Below are positions 39,091-50,064 of a stretch of 64,000 bases of DNA, piece by piece. The position numbers and the translations under genes were made by a program. Source of the DNA: Timema cristinae (taxonomy: Eukaryota > Arthropoda > Insecta > Phasmatodea > Timematidae); the NCBI GenBank assembly GCA_039000515.1, contig JBCFYV010000260.1:34946-98945 (forward strand). Reading direction: 5' to 3'. The notes under the pieces were generated by a model that saw only the letters and a list, made by a program, of their open reading frames with translations, made no database searches and was not told the origin of the DNA. Numbering within the stretch: position 1 is the stretch's first letter; each line of letters begins with the position of its first letter.

Positions 39091-39979
39091 TTTAATTAAT
39101 CAATTGCGATTTTTCAAAAAAAAGAAACTACACTAAAATGTCGTTATTTTTTTTTTAAAACCCCGGGCCCCGGAAAAACAAAGCCCCAAAGGGAAAAGGG
39201 GCCAAACCCCTTGTTTAAAATTTGTTTGCTACCCCGGGTTAAAATTTGGGGTTTTCAAACCCCCAAATATATTTACGATATATTTTTCCCCCCCTTTAAA
39301 GTGAACAAACCATATACGTACTAAGATACATAGGGGAAAACCCAAAGTTTCCGGGGTTTGTTTTCCCTTTTCGGGGGAAATTTTTTTTTAAAAATATGAT
39401 ATGTTTTAAAAATTTTGGGGAAAAAAAAGCACATATAAAGGGGAACAGCTTTCTCATCAGGGGGTTAGGAAGCCCCCCCCCTGCGCCAATGTCCAAAAGG
39501 GGAATGTATAACTCTCTCCCCCTTTGAAGGAGACTTTTTTGGCTGTTAATCAAGGTCGCGTGTCAAAAAAAGACGAAAAAGGGAAAATTTTTTTGGGCCC
39601 CAAGTGGGGGGGGGTTTAAAAAAATTTCCCCTGTCTTGTCCCCCCCAAACCCCCAAGTGTCCAGGTTTTTTTTCCCTGAAATGACTAAAAATTTGGTTCA
39701 AAAGGGAAGGGGAAAAAAAGTACACCAATTAAAAAAAAAAAAAGGGGGGGTCTTAAAAAAGGGGGGGGGGTTTAAAAAACCCCCTATAAAAGCCATATGC
39801 CCATGTTTTTTTTTTTTGGGGAAAAGGGGATCCAAAAAGGGGTTTTTCCCTGCCCCACTTCCGTGAAAATTTTTGGGGGGTTTTTTTCCCATGCCCTTTT
39901 AAAAAAAAAAAAAAAATTATTTGCTCCCAACCCCTATGTCAAATATCCCCCCTTTGAGCGGGGGGAATTTTCACCCCAT

Positions 39980-40045
39980 TTTTGAACCAGGATTCGAACC
40001 CCTGTCCTTGTTCTCATCACGCTTGAAGCGTTAGGAATTTTTTCC
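39980..40045 (-). mobile_element. tRNA-like SINE head
   Basis: On the minus strand cctaacgcttcaagcgtgat precedes caggggttcgaatcctggtt, a perfect B box (GGTTCGAATCC). The A-box side is smeared by G-runs. The SINE body is not recognisable. Confidence 0.55.
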
Positions 40046-40484
40046 CCGGGGGCCCCCAAATTTTTCCCCCAGAAAGAATTTTTCAGCCTCTTTTCTCTGT
40101 TTTTAAAAAAGGGAACTTTTATTGCCTTTAATCTATGCCGGGTTTTTTAAAAAGGGGCATTGTACTTAACTGGGGGGGTTTTTCTTACCCCCAAAAAATT
40201 TTTTTTTGAGAGGGGGTTTTTCTATGTTTTTTTAAAAAGGGGGGTGTAGACTTTAAAAGGGGGGCAAAATAAAATTTTTTTAATAAAAATTTTATTACCG
40301 CAATTTTTAAAAAAAAAATCACAAGTAAACACAAAAAAAAGGGGACAAAAAATTTTTTTTATTTTTTAAAAAAAAAAACAAAAAACCCCCCGGGACATAA
40401 AAAAATATAACTTTTACCAAAAAAAATTTTTTCCACTTTACAAAAATAAAAATTTTTTAAAACAAAAAAAAAAACCCCCCCCTC

Positions 40485-40575
40485 AGTGGCGTAGTTGGTT
40501 AAACCCCGGGGGTGTATTCCCCCGGGGGCTCTGGGGACTGGGAAGATGGGGGTTCAAAACTCGAAGGCAAACTGG
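40485..40575 (+). mobile_element. tRNA-like SINE head
   Basis: tcagtggcgtagttggttaa resembles a tRNA D-arm/A box and is followed about 60 bp later by gggggttcaaaactcgaagg, a B-box-like string. The anticodon region is a G/C-run smear. Too damaged for a tRNA gene call. Confidence 0.5.
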
Positions 40576-43500
40576 GGGGTTTTTTTTTCCAAAAAAGCAT
40601 TTACTTCATTTTTTCCCCTTTTTTTTAAATTTAAAAACGTTTTCTTATTTAAATAAATTTTTCTAAAAAAGGAAATTTTTAGCCAACCCCCCAAAGGGGA
40701 AAAAAAAATTTTTGCTCTAAGATTTCAAAACGGTCCTCGACCCACCCCCCCTTTTTGTGGGGGAAAGAAGAAGTTTTTTTTTAATCATTAATGCATCATA
40801 CTCAATCTGTATTTTAATTCACGGGTTTTTAGAGTGACCATGCACTGAACTGATTTTAAAAACTATATGAGTTTTTTTTTTATAGGATAAAAAAAGGGGG
40901 GTGGGTATAGATTTTAAAAACCCAAAATAAAAATTTTTACAATTTTTTATTTGGTCACAAAAAAAATAAACACAGTGTAAAGTATACTGTGAATATTTAC
41001 AATAAAAAATTTTAAATTTGAAAAAAACAAACTGTTTTGTTTTCAAAATTTATTTACACACATTTTAAAAGTATACTTTTGAATTTTTAAAATAATAATT
41101 ATTAGTATAGACATAACTGGTTTTTTTTAAAATTTTTTTATTTACACAAAAATAAAAAAATAATACTTTTTAAAATTTACAATAAGGGGGGAAAAGGGGC
41201 CCCCCGGGGACTAAAAAAAAAAATAAATATATATGTGAATAGATTTAAAATAAAAATAAAATAAAACCCCTCTACCATATTTGACTGAAAAAAAATATAT
41301 AAAAAAAAAAGGGGATTAGATTTAAAATAAAAAAAAAATACAATAAGTTGTTAAAAAAAAAAATAAAAATTTTCCCCAAAAAAAAAATTTTGTTTTTTAA
41401 AAAAATTTTTTAATACAAAAAATTTGGGGGTAAAATTAAATATATACAAGAACAAAAATTTACAAAAAAAAAATCGGGGAGGAGAGGACGTACGGCCCAA
41501 AAAAAAAAAAAAAAAAAAGAAACCCCGGGGGGCATAAAAAAATATAAAAAAATATGATTGTTTTCATGCAGAAAAAAATATAAAAAAAAAACTAAAATTT
41601 TTAAAAAAAATTTTTGGAAAATCATGGGAAACTGTCAGAGGAAAAAAAAAAAAGATGTTTTTTCACCCGTCTAAATAAAAAAACCCTTTTTTTCGGGGCG
41701 ACCCCCGTTTACAAGGAAAACTCTGATCCCCAAAAGGGGAACAAAATTTAAAAACATCTTTTTTTCCTGCTTTTGGGGTACACGGGCCGGTAATTTTTCC
41801 CCCGCAAAGGGGACATACAGTCGAAAAACCCCTTTTTTTCAATTTTTTTGGGGGTTTTTGAATGTATCCCCCGCACCCCCTTCGGTGCCCAAAAATTTTA
41901 AAAAATTCAAAATTACATCGTTCCGGTTGCCAATTTTTATGGTAAAACCCCCAAAAACCTTTGGGGCCCAAAAAATTTTTTTTTTTTGGGGGGATAACCC
42001 CCCAAAAGCAAACTCGGTAACGTAATTTTTGGGGGCCACCAATACAAAGGCCTAATGTATTTTCCCGGGGCCTAACCTGAAGTTCATCAGTGGGGGCACC
42101 TAAAAATCTCCGTCGGGGGACTCCAATCGGGGGAAAGTTCTTGAAAGAAACGCATCTGAAAAAGGATATAAAAAAGGGGCCCCCCAATTTTTTTAAAGAT
42201 GCTTAAAAAAAAACCCCTTTCCATAGCAGTCGTGAAACACGCCACCGCCACACTCTTTTTAAAAGGGTTAGGGCGCAACGCGTCACGCCCCCCCCTTTTA
42301 AAAAATTGGGAACATAACCTAAACATTTACATCAATCACCCCGGCCCCGGGGGGGGGGTTAGGGTTCCGGGGGTATTTGTGGACCCCCAAAAATAGTCGT
42401 TACAAGGGCTACTGTAAAAAAACCGGGTTTTTGCCCAAAACTTTTCCCCATAGTTTTTTTAAAAAAAAATTTTAGCCAAGGCGGAGACCAGGTTTTTACA
42501 AAAAAAAAGCCAAATCGATTTTTTTCCCCCCTTCCCCCTTTCCTCAAAATTTTGAATGAAAGCTTTTTTTTTCCTCTTGGGGAAAAACCCTCTTTTTACC
42601 CGGGGGGGCCCCTTTTTTTTAAAATTTTTCAAAAAATAAAATGAAACCCGTGAAACGCCCCCCAAAAAGCGTAAAAACGGTCATAAACAAATAAAATTGT
42701 ACTCCCACACTTCTTTCACTGCTTCAAACGGAAAAAGCCTTTCTGGGGTTTCCCCGGATCCCCCCCCAATCACCCAACGGGGGGTCAACCCCCTTTTTTT
42801 TTTTTTTTGTGCTGACACGTGCCTTGGTTTTTCTCCCCCCCGCTTTTTCCGCACAAGAGAACATTGTTTTGTCGGCATCCGGGTAGGCAAAAAGGGGCAG
42901 GAATAAATCCGCGGGGGCGTCACTTAACTTTGGCAACCCTTAAACTTGATCTATGGGGGGGAAAAATTTTGGTTCCAAGTGAATTTTGGGGGGGCCGACT
43001 GGGTTTTTTTTAATTTGCAAACGTATGGAAAAAAGGGAACAAAAAAAACCAATACTTTATCCCCCCCCCACAAGAAATCTGTTTTCGGGTAGGCTTTATA
43101 AAAAAATTTTGGGGAAAAAGCCCGCCAAAGAATGCATCCCGGGGCGAAAAAGGTTTGGTAACACCCCCCGTGCTAGTACAATTTCCCTGCAATCCTTTTC
43201 TGTGCGTTTTTTCGCAAAAAAAAAGGGGCCCCCCCAAAAATCTCACGACCGTGTAGCCCCCCTTTTTAAACTTTTAAAAAAAATCCGGGGCGCCCCCTAA
43301 ACCCCCCCCCATGGTCTGGGGGGGGGCTATTTTTGACGGGGGGGGTTTTTCCCTTTGGGGGGAACCAAAAGAGGGCCCCCCCTGCCAATAACACCCCAAA
43401 ACGGGGAAAACGGGGGGGTATCTCCAGCTTTAAAAAAAACCGTCTAAAAAGCCCCCCCTTTAAAAACATTTTTTCCCCAGGGCCCCTTTTCCGCATGAAA

Positions 43501-45189
43501 AAAGAGACCCCCCTTTTAGGGGCCTTTTCCCCAAGCCATTGTACAGCAAAAGTGCGACGGGTTTGGGCCTTTCCCCACCATAGAAAAAACCTTTTTGGGA
43601 AAATACCGATAGAAAATTTTCCTTAAGAAGATTTTGGGGAACCCCAAAAAGGGGCCCCCCCCGCTATCCCTTTTTCGCCTCTCGAAAGGACCACCTTTGC
43701 TTTTTCCATGCATCTCTCTAAAAAACAGGGAGGGGCCCTTTTTAGGATCCCAAAAACTTTCACCCCCAAAACATTCCAACTTTTTGTTTTTTTAAAAAAA
43801 AAAGAAAAATTTTTTTTTTGACCAACGCGTTTATACCCCTTTTTAAATTTTCTCCTTTTCCCCCCAAAAAGGGGGCCCCCCGCCCCCGCGTAGTCCTCCT
43901 TTGGGGGCAAAGGGGGGCCCCATACCCCCGTTTTCTTTTTTTTTGGAAAAAAAAGGGGGAAAAAACCCTTGGGGGCCCAAAAAAAAGTCCCCAAAAAAAA
44001 GTTTTGGGCAATTTTGACAGCGGGCATCGGAGAAAAAAACAGTGAGTCAAAAAATGGACGGGCCGAAAAAAAGGGGCATGATTTTCCCCCCGGTTTTTTT
44101 TTAAGTTCGGAGTCCATTTTTTTTAAAAACCATCATAATAATTTTTAAAAAAAAATTTCCACATAAAAGGGGGGTTTTGCGTTATGGCCCGGGGGGGGGA
44201 TATCCTTTTAAATTTTTTTGCTTTAAAAATTTTTTTATAAATTCAAAAAATTGGGCCCTTGTGGTATCACCCTTAATATGCAGTCCTATAGCCCCCCCAG
44301 TCCTCAATTAATCATTTGACTATAAAAAACAACCCCCTTTTTAAAACCTTTTTACACCATAGGTTTTTTTTCGGGCAAAAGGGGCCCCCCCCCACCTTTA
44401 AGAAGCGTTTTTTTGTCTGCATTCAAAAACGGGAGAATACAAACATGAAATTTTTTTTTTTCCCTGACGGCTTGGAAAGGGCCTGCTTTTTTTTAAAAAG
44501 AAATGACCAAAAGGGGGGGTGGGGGTTTTCCCTACTCTAAAAAAAAATCTCATAACACCTATGTGAAAAAATTTGATTTTTCCAAACTGAAAAAAATTTT
44601 TCCCCATACCTCGCAAACCTTTTTTACATCACAACCGATCTGTGACCCCCCCCCTGAAAAAAACCCCCCCCCCTTTTTGGTTTTTCAAACTGTCTGGTTT
44701 TTTTTAAACCAAAAACCACATTTTTCACAAAAAAACCCCCCCGGCCTCCGCCCACAAAAAACCCCCTTTTAAAAATGGCACTTTTTGCACGCGGATTCAC
44801 ACTTGTGTTTGTTCTTTGTGTTTTTCATACAAAAAAAACCGCGGGCAAAAATACAAAACACTTAAAAAAAAGCTGTCAAGGATGTTTTTACGTCCAAAAA
44901 ATTTTTTCTAACGTCCCCCAAAATACAAATCAAAAGGGGCCCCCCCTTTAAAAAAATTTTCGGGGGGGTAGGCCCCTCATTTAGGGGGCCCCCCCCCCCA
45001 CGTTTTTCCCCAAAACTGTGATTTTGTATTCGGAAAGGTACTTGAAATGTTTCAGCTCAGTGGAAAAACCCCCCCCTTTTTTAAAAAATTCACACGGGCT
45101 CACGGCATAGTTCCCTTCTTCAGTTTTTGAATATTTTCGACCATTTTGATTTTTTTAAAGGGGTTTCACGTCCATGCATCCTGGTTCTC

Positions 45190-45425
45190 TTTTATTGTCC
45201 CCTATATTTTTGGCAAAAACCAATGCACGGCAAGACAAAGTTTCGTCATTTTGAATCGTAAGGTCCCTTTGTTTTTGCGGCTATATTGCTTGCGGAATTT
45301 TTTCCCACAATAACGTCCACTCCCGCGAGGCTCCAAAGTGGGGAGAGTTTTAAGTACAATGGGCAAGTACTCAAAAAAAAACAAATTACCCCTTTGCAGC
45401 ACGCGACTTACGTTATCAAGCACTG
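45190..45425 (-). pseudogene. Possible C-terminal fragment of a piggyBac-like transposase
   Basis: A 73-codon minus-strand frame ends with GRYCGKKFRKQYSRKNKG, then FKMTKLCLAVHWF. The spacing C-x-K, R/K-rich loop, then K-L-C-L-x-x-H-x-F resembles the cysteine/histidine zinc ribbon that closes piggyBac transposases, where a CF-x-x-YHT ending is usual. The expected second cysteines are partly missing and no catalytic segment can be read upstream in the noisy sequence. The family is a guess. Confidence 0.3.
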
Positions 45426-45430
45426 CTCAA

Positions 45431-46030
45431 ATCTAGCTGGTCCTCTCGTCTAAATGAGACAAACACAGGGCTTAACGTTGAGTCATGCTACTCAAAATTA
45501 GCCTACTGGTCATCGCGCTAAGCCATGGGTCCTCAACCGAGGGCAAATTGTAATTGTTCTTCAAGCCCGCTAATGCTCACGATCCTTGCTGGTGCACCCA
45601 ATGTCGTATTTCTCTACCTGTATATAAAGAAACGCCTCAATTGTTTATTCCTCTCTTCGATGATGCGAAGAGGGACGCCATTTTGCAATGTCCCACCTAC
45701 CTGATTCACCGGGCACCTAATTCCTTTGAGGGGAGAAAACGGCCCGCATCGCCAGCTCTACGGGCCCCATCTCCCTCGCCGCCGCCGGGACTCGAACTCG
45801 TCTCCCTGCCGTAAGCCGGAGTGAAGATGTTCCGGCTTGCAGGGACACAGGGGCTCAAACCCCCTTCCTCTGGAGCTGGGGCGATGCGGCTACATAGGGC
45901 TGGAGGGGTCCCAACCTGGTGATGGTGGCTCTTGGTCATCCGCCATTTCCGGCCTCCAATTCAACTATAACACATGTCAAAGTAAGCCTTGTTACAACAG
46001 GCGCATATTTTTTTCTTTAAAATGTATATA
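45431..46030. other. First clean sequence after the noisy block; GC-rich patch with two tRNA-like B boxes
   Basis: From 45,700 to 45,930 the base composition is much richer in G+C than the surroundings. On the minus strand two B-box-like strings lie ~75 bp apart: gacgagttcgagtcccggc (about 45,803-45,785) and gggggtttgagcccctgtg (about 45,866-45,848). They look like two abutting SINE heads. The 86-codon + frame at 45,554-45,814 crosses them and shows no known domain, so it is not called a gene. Confidence 0.45.
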
Positions 46031-46034
46031 TGTT

Positions 46035-47015
46035 TTGAATTTTTCAATTGCTTTAGACGTAACAGGCATTTACAGAAGTGAGTCAGCGTTTGCGGGGGAG
46101 TGGAGAAATGAAAATTTTTCTCTAGTTTACCTTGGTAAGATTCGAACCTAACACTCATCTCTTTAATACTTTTTTGTATTAAATTTTTATTATTAGCATG
46201 TTCAATTTTTTTAATTGCTTTAGACGTAACCGACATTTACAGAAGTGCGTCAGCACTTGCGGCGGAGGGAGAGTGAAAAAATTGTCTCTAGTTTACCTTG
46301 CTAAGATTTGAAGCTCAAACTCATCTCTTATACTTTTTGTATATTATTATTATTATTATAGCATGTTCAATTTTTCAATTGCTTTAGACGTAACCGACAT
46401 TTACAGAAGTGCGTCAGCACTTGCGGCGAGGGAGAGTGAAAATTGTCTCTAGTTTACCTTGCTAAGATTTGAAGCTCAAACTCATCTCTTTAGTACTTTT
46501 TGTATTATTATTATTATTATAGCATGTTCAATTTTTCAATTGCTTTAGACGTAACCGACATTTACAGAAGTGCGTCAGCACTTGCGCGGAGGGAGAGTGA
46601 AAAAAATTGTCTCTAGTTTACCTTGCTAAGATTTGAAGCTCAAACTCATCTCTTTAATACTTTTTGTATTATTATTATTACTATAGCATGTTCAATTTTC
46701 AATTGCTTTAGACGTAACCGACATTTACAGAAGTGCGTCAGCACTTGCGGCGGAGGGAGAGTGAAAAAATTGTCTCTAGTTTACTTGGCTAAGATTTGAA
46801 GCTCAAACTCATCTCTTTAATACTTTTTGTATTATTTTATTATTTATAGCATGTTCAATTTTTCAATTGCTTTAGACGTAACCGACATTTACAGAAGTGC
46901 GTCAGCACTTGCGGCGGAGGGAGAGTGAAAAATATTGTCTCTAGTTTACCTTGCTAAGATTTGAAGCTCAAACTCATCTCTTTAATACTTTTTGTATTAT
47001 TATTATTATATCATT
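46035..47015 (-). repeat. Tandem array of ~163-bp SINE-like units with (TTA)n ends, six units
   Basis: The phrase gcatgttcaa starts units at 46,196, 46,361, 46,522, 46,686 and 46,849, and a diverged first unit precedes them from about 46,035. Each unit contains gctttagacgtaaccgacat, gcgtcagcacttgcgg, a gtctctagtttacct block, and a terminal tattattatta run. On the minus strand the first unit carries taggttcgaatcttaccaag, a perfect pol III B box, while later units have gagcttcaaatctt in the same place. The unit therefore looks like the 3' part of a tRNA-SINE, tail included, amplified head to tail. The five inner units are far more alike than the outer one. Confidence 0.85.
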
Positions 47016-48010
47016 TTAGCAGCGGAGATTACGTCTTAAGATACTTTTCGCTTTAATTGTTTCAACTACGAATGTGTCAATTTAATGAAAAAAAAACGCC
47101 TGAGATTATGCTCGCGTAATGAATTGATAGCTATGATACTAGATGTTGTTTCTAACGCCTGCATAATGAGTGGATAGACAGCCCGCCGCACTTAACACAA
47201 CGAAAGTTAGACACCTTAAAAGGGGTAGTAAAATTTGATTTTATAACAGCTTTCTTTAAATCGGGAAAAATATGTTCAACCCTTTTCAAAAAACATTTGT
47301 TTAGTTATCATAAGTTACTAGCTGCCTCCTATATTTGAAATATGTATCTAGAGGCAGCTGTAACCTTAACATGCATTACTTTATTTATAAAATAAGCACA
47401 ACTTTTAAGATTATGTTTGGCGGTAAACAAAAGACGGTAATAAATTGACAGAGGAAATGTACAGCCCTTAACTAAAAAATACATTTTATTATATTAAGCC
47501 TGCAACGTGTAAACATACATAAGAACACGTAAACATTTAGACTGGAATTAAAAAAAGTACACCCTAAAGTGTCAGCCAGACACAAATTTAGTACAAGAAG
47601 AATAAACTCTCATTTTCATCCCCTGTTTAGATTCGAACCCGTGGCACTGCATACATATAGTTTTTAAATTGGTTACTATTACACATCATAAATTAAAGTG
47701 TACGGACTTATGTTTATGCAGAGTGAAACGTGACTGTCTAAAGTGTTGATTACAATTTTCTGACTTTGTACAGGAAATGAACCCGTGACCAGGAGACACT
47801 AAAATGATACTCGATCACATTGTAAAACGACAATTATAATTTTCTGTCTTTGAACCCGGGACCCTTTATTGAACAAAATAGTTGACTAAACCAGTATTTT
47901 CGCTTATCCAAGAGGGAATTGAACCAAGGACTCCCCCCCCCCACTGGCTCAGTATAAATCATACAGGTAGGATTTTTAATAAACGTTTAAGTAGCAATAT
48001 AGTTTTCCTT
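47016..48010. other. Clean AT-rich DNA with four tRNA-like B-box motifs
   Basis: On the minus strand B-box-like strings occur near 47,630 (acgggttcgaatctaa, a perfect match), 47,775 (tcacgggttcatttcc), 47,858 (gtcccgggttcaaagac) and 47,918 (ccttggttcaattccc), 60-145 bp apart. Each is embedded in a loosely similar context with ttttctg and a homopolymer tail. This suggests a decayed cluster of SINE heads. A 10-C run lies near 47,933-47,942. No gene was found. Confidence 0.5.
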
Positions 48011-48168
48011 GCTCTAAACTGTAAACACACGCATTCTTTTATACACTAAACGATGTAGTACAAGCTCACTGCTAGCAATTGTTTTCGACTCTGAGGGGTG
48101 ATATAACAGGATTTGTGCGAGAGAGAGAAAGCTACACTGACTAGTGGCCACATGTAGAAGGTACTTAC

Positions 48169-48749
48169 ATAGCAGTCGGTCAAGGGTGTCCAAATCTGCC
48201 CAAACAGCGGGAGGCGCATTTCCCGTGGCGACGAGGGGCACCGGTGGTAGGGGCGCGGGCGCGAAGATACAGGGGAGGGCCCGGGGGCGACATCAGTGGC
48301 GTCGTGAGTGGCACCGATTCGTAAGGGCGTCTCCGGGGGAGTCGATGTCTCTACAACTGACGGTATGCACCCCCGAAGCCCTTCGTCTAAACCGTACGGA
48401 TCCCAGTAGTCTGAAATTAAATAAATACAAATTAATTAGCATTTACAGGAAAAAAAAACAACACCAACAAGACTCCAATATATATGTTTTTAGTCTGTTA
48501 CTTACCCATCGACCCGTTACCATCAGCGTTGCAAATCCCGTTTTCATCGAACAGTAGCAGCTGGTCCAGGCTATTGGGATCCTCCGGTTGTAGATCCCCT
48601 CCAATCATCGGGGGCTCTTCAACTAACAAAAAAAGAAGAACACCATTGTACGCCCCAGCTGTATTAGTCAACAAAAAAACACCAGTTAAAATATACAGAA
48701 AAAAAAACTTACCTAAATTTAGAAAATTTTCTAGCGACTCGAAACTCAT
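48169..48749 (-). CDS. Compact spliced gene, acidic N-terminal protein of unknown family (partial)
   Basis: Predicted exons, all on the minus strand: exon 1 48,749-48,713, exon 2 48,622-48,506, exon 3 48,410-48,169. The introns are 90 and 95 bp with GTAAGT donors, T-rich tracts and TTAG/TCAG acceptors. Exon 3 ends at a further GTAAGT donor (48,168), so the gene probably continues leftward, but no next exon was found. The ATG at 48,749 follows a 37-nt leader from a TATA/initiator promoter. The joined exons give 132 residues without a stop. Residues 1-65 are rich in Asp, Glu and Leu (MSFESLENFLNL; PEDPNSLDQLLLFDENG; DYWDPYGLDEGL), like an acidic activation or interaction region. Residues 66-132 are Pro/Ser/Arg-rich and more GC-rich than the surroundings. 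A different frame in the last third of exon 3 reads NAPPAVWADLDTLDRLL, which resembles the earlier leucine/acidic motifs, so a one-base error in a C-run there is possible. The family is not recognised. Confidence 0.6.
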
Positions 48750-48782
48750 TTTTTGATGTTCGGCGGCGTCAATCACAAATTG

Positions 48783-48817
48783 AAATGACCAAATGTAATG
48801 AGCGGGTTCTATTTATA
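48783..48817 (-). promoter_or_regulatory. TATA box and initiator of the 48.7-kb gene
   Basis: On the minus strand TATAAATA (48,817-48,810) begins 31 bp upstream of the A of TCATTT (48,788-48,783), which fits the arthropod initiator TCAKTY. The predicted start site is 48,786, giving a 37-nt leader to the ATG. No downstream promoter element matches at +28. A CpG-containing cgcatgcg palindrome lies about 60 bp further upstream (near 48,873). Confidence 0.65.
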
Positions 48818-49027
48818 CCCTCTTCAAAGAGCCTGCCGTCTGTAATGACCTAATACTCTAATGTGTCTCTGCGCATGCGCAACACAGATCTGTCCATAAG
48901 TCCCTTTGTAAATCCCGTTATTTCGGTAGTCGGCATCGACCCAGCGAAGTGGACGTAGGTGCCTGCTCGATGCTCTGTTCCACTGCCTTAAATATGAGTG
49001 AAGAATGACCCTGAGCACGGAACGAAT

Positions 49028-49100
49028 CCTGGATAGCTCAGTGGTCAGAACAATGGCGTACTAAGCCAGAGGTCCCGGGTTTGATTTCCGTGTCCAGGTG
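49028..49100 (+). mobile_element. tRNA-like SINE head (or decayed tRNA gene)
   Basis: cctggatagctcagtggtca carries an A box, and gtcccgggtttgatttcc is a near B box. The ends cctgga and tccagg pair perfectly, as in an acceptor stem. A tggc/gcca anticodon stem encloses a 7-base loop gtactaa (anticodon would be ACT). The T stem has only four of five pairs, and the sequence continues into an AT-rich body, so a SINE head or tRNA pseudogene is more likely than a working tRNA. Confidence 0.55.
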
Positions 49101-49444
49101 TCATATTTCAAATTTTCGTAATATGTCACTCGTGTGGTGTTAACCCTCCTAAAATACACCTTAATAGCTTTGGCTATTTATTCACATAGAGATAGAGATA
49201 AATTGTTTTGGAAACCAATAAATTAGCACACTAGCCAAACACAATGTGAGATTACTCTAGTCAAATAATAGTAGAATTGTTTTATTAATGTGAGACTTGT
49301 GATTATTCAGAGCACATAGTCATCAGTCTGTCCTAATTGTTGACAACACAACACGCAAATCATTCTCAAGACTTTATTGCTTTGGATTTTAATGTTGCAA
49401 TAGCTTTGTCTGGGGGCTGTGACAAGTGCAATTCACAAAAACAC

Positions 49445-49906
49445 TGAAAGACAAAATTTTCTTCCATTTCTTTATTTTCATTAATGTGTTTCTAATATTT
49501 TTATTTATATATTCCCCCTTAAAATCTTGCGGCACCCCCTGCACAGAACGAACAAGCTCACAGCTGATCTATTAGCGTAATTAGTATAGCAACCGCTTAA
49601 AACTCCGACTTCCTCCCATATTTAGTAGTATAGTCTTTTGCTATAGTAGTGCCTTAAACCATGTGGTCATTCTTCTGAAAGACAAAATTTTCTTCCATTT
49701 CTTTATTTTCATTAATGTGTTCTAATATTTTTATTTATATATTCCCCCTTAAAATCTTGCGGCACCCCTGCACAGAACGAACAAGCTCACAGCTGATCTA
49801 TTAGCGTAAGTAGTATAGCAACCGCTTAAAACTCCGACTTCCTCCCATATTTAGTAGTATAGTCTTTTGCTATAGTAGCGCCTTAAACCATGTGGTCATT
49901 CTTTAT
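49445..49906 (-). repeat. 231-bp direct tandem duplication containing a SINE-head-like segment
   Basis: 49,445-49,675 is repeated immediately as 49,676-49,906 with very few differences, such as one T or C in a run and gtaattag versus gtaagtag. On the minus strand the unit holds accacatggtttaaggcac and agcaaaagactatac, which resemble the head of the SINE at 57,515-57,755 (gccgcgtgatctaatgcg, gcaatagactatag). The near identity implies a recent duplication of an old SINE region. Confidence 0.85.
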
Positions 49907-50064
49907 GTTACGTGCAATGATAAGCTAAATACCCGTTTTCATATTCGTTATACAGATACAATTACCGAGGATTAGCCATTTAATTTATCTGTACTTAGTC
50001 CGCTCTTGCAGAGGGCGAGAGAATTATTAACATTAAGTCGAAGTTGTGCGGTGTTATCGCCTAT

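Larger units (their letters stand above)
35891..45430. other. Noisy spacer between the arms, repeat-rich, few readable units
   Basis: No counterpart is found elsewhere in the window. G/C and A/T runs dominate. The long open frame 37,493-38,029 (+) is proline/serine-rich because of C-runs and is not accepted as a gene. Frames on the minus strand at 42,326-41,663 (DELQVRP, TVCPLCGGKITGPC) and 42,936-42,724 (LSDAPADLFLPLFAYPDAD) look more like genuine protein debris but were not identified. Sub-features are listed separately. Confidence 0.4.

Noticed and set aside
41663..42187. 174-codon minus-strand frame with CPLC
   Set aside because: Some text looks protein-like, but glycine/proline/lysine runs dominate and no ordered motif set was found. 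Left as unassigned debris.
49028..49100. Functional tRNA-Ser(ACT) gene
   Set aside because: Acceptor and anticodon stems pair, but the T stem and D arm are imperfect, and the sequence continues like a SINE. Called a SINE head or pseudogene instead.
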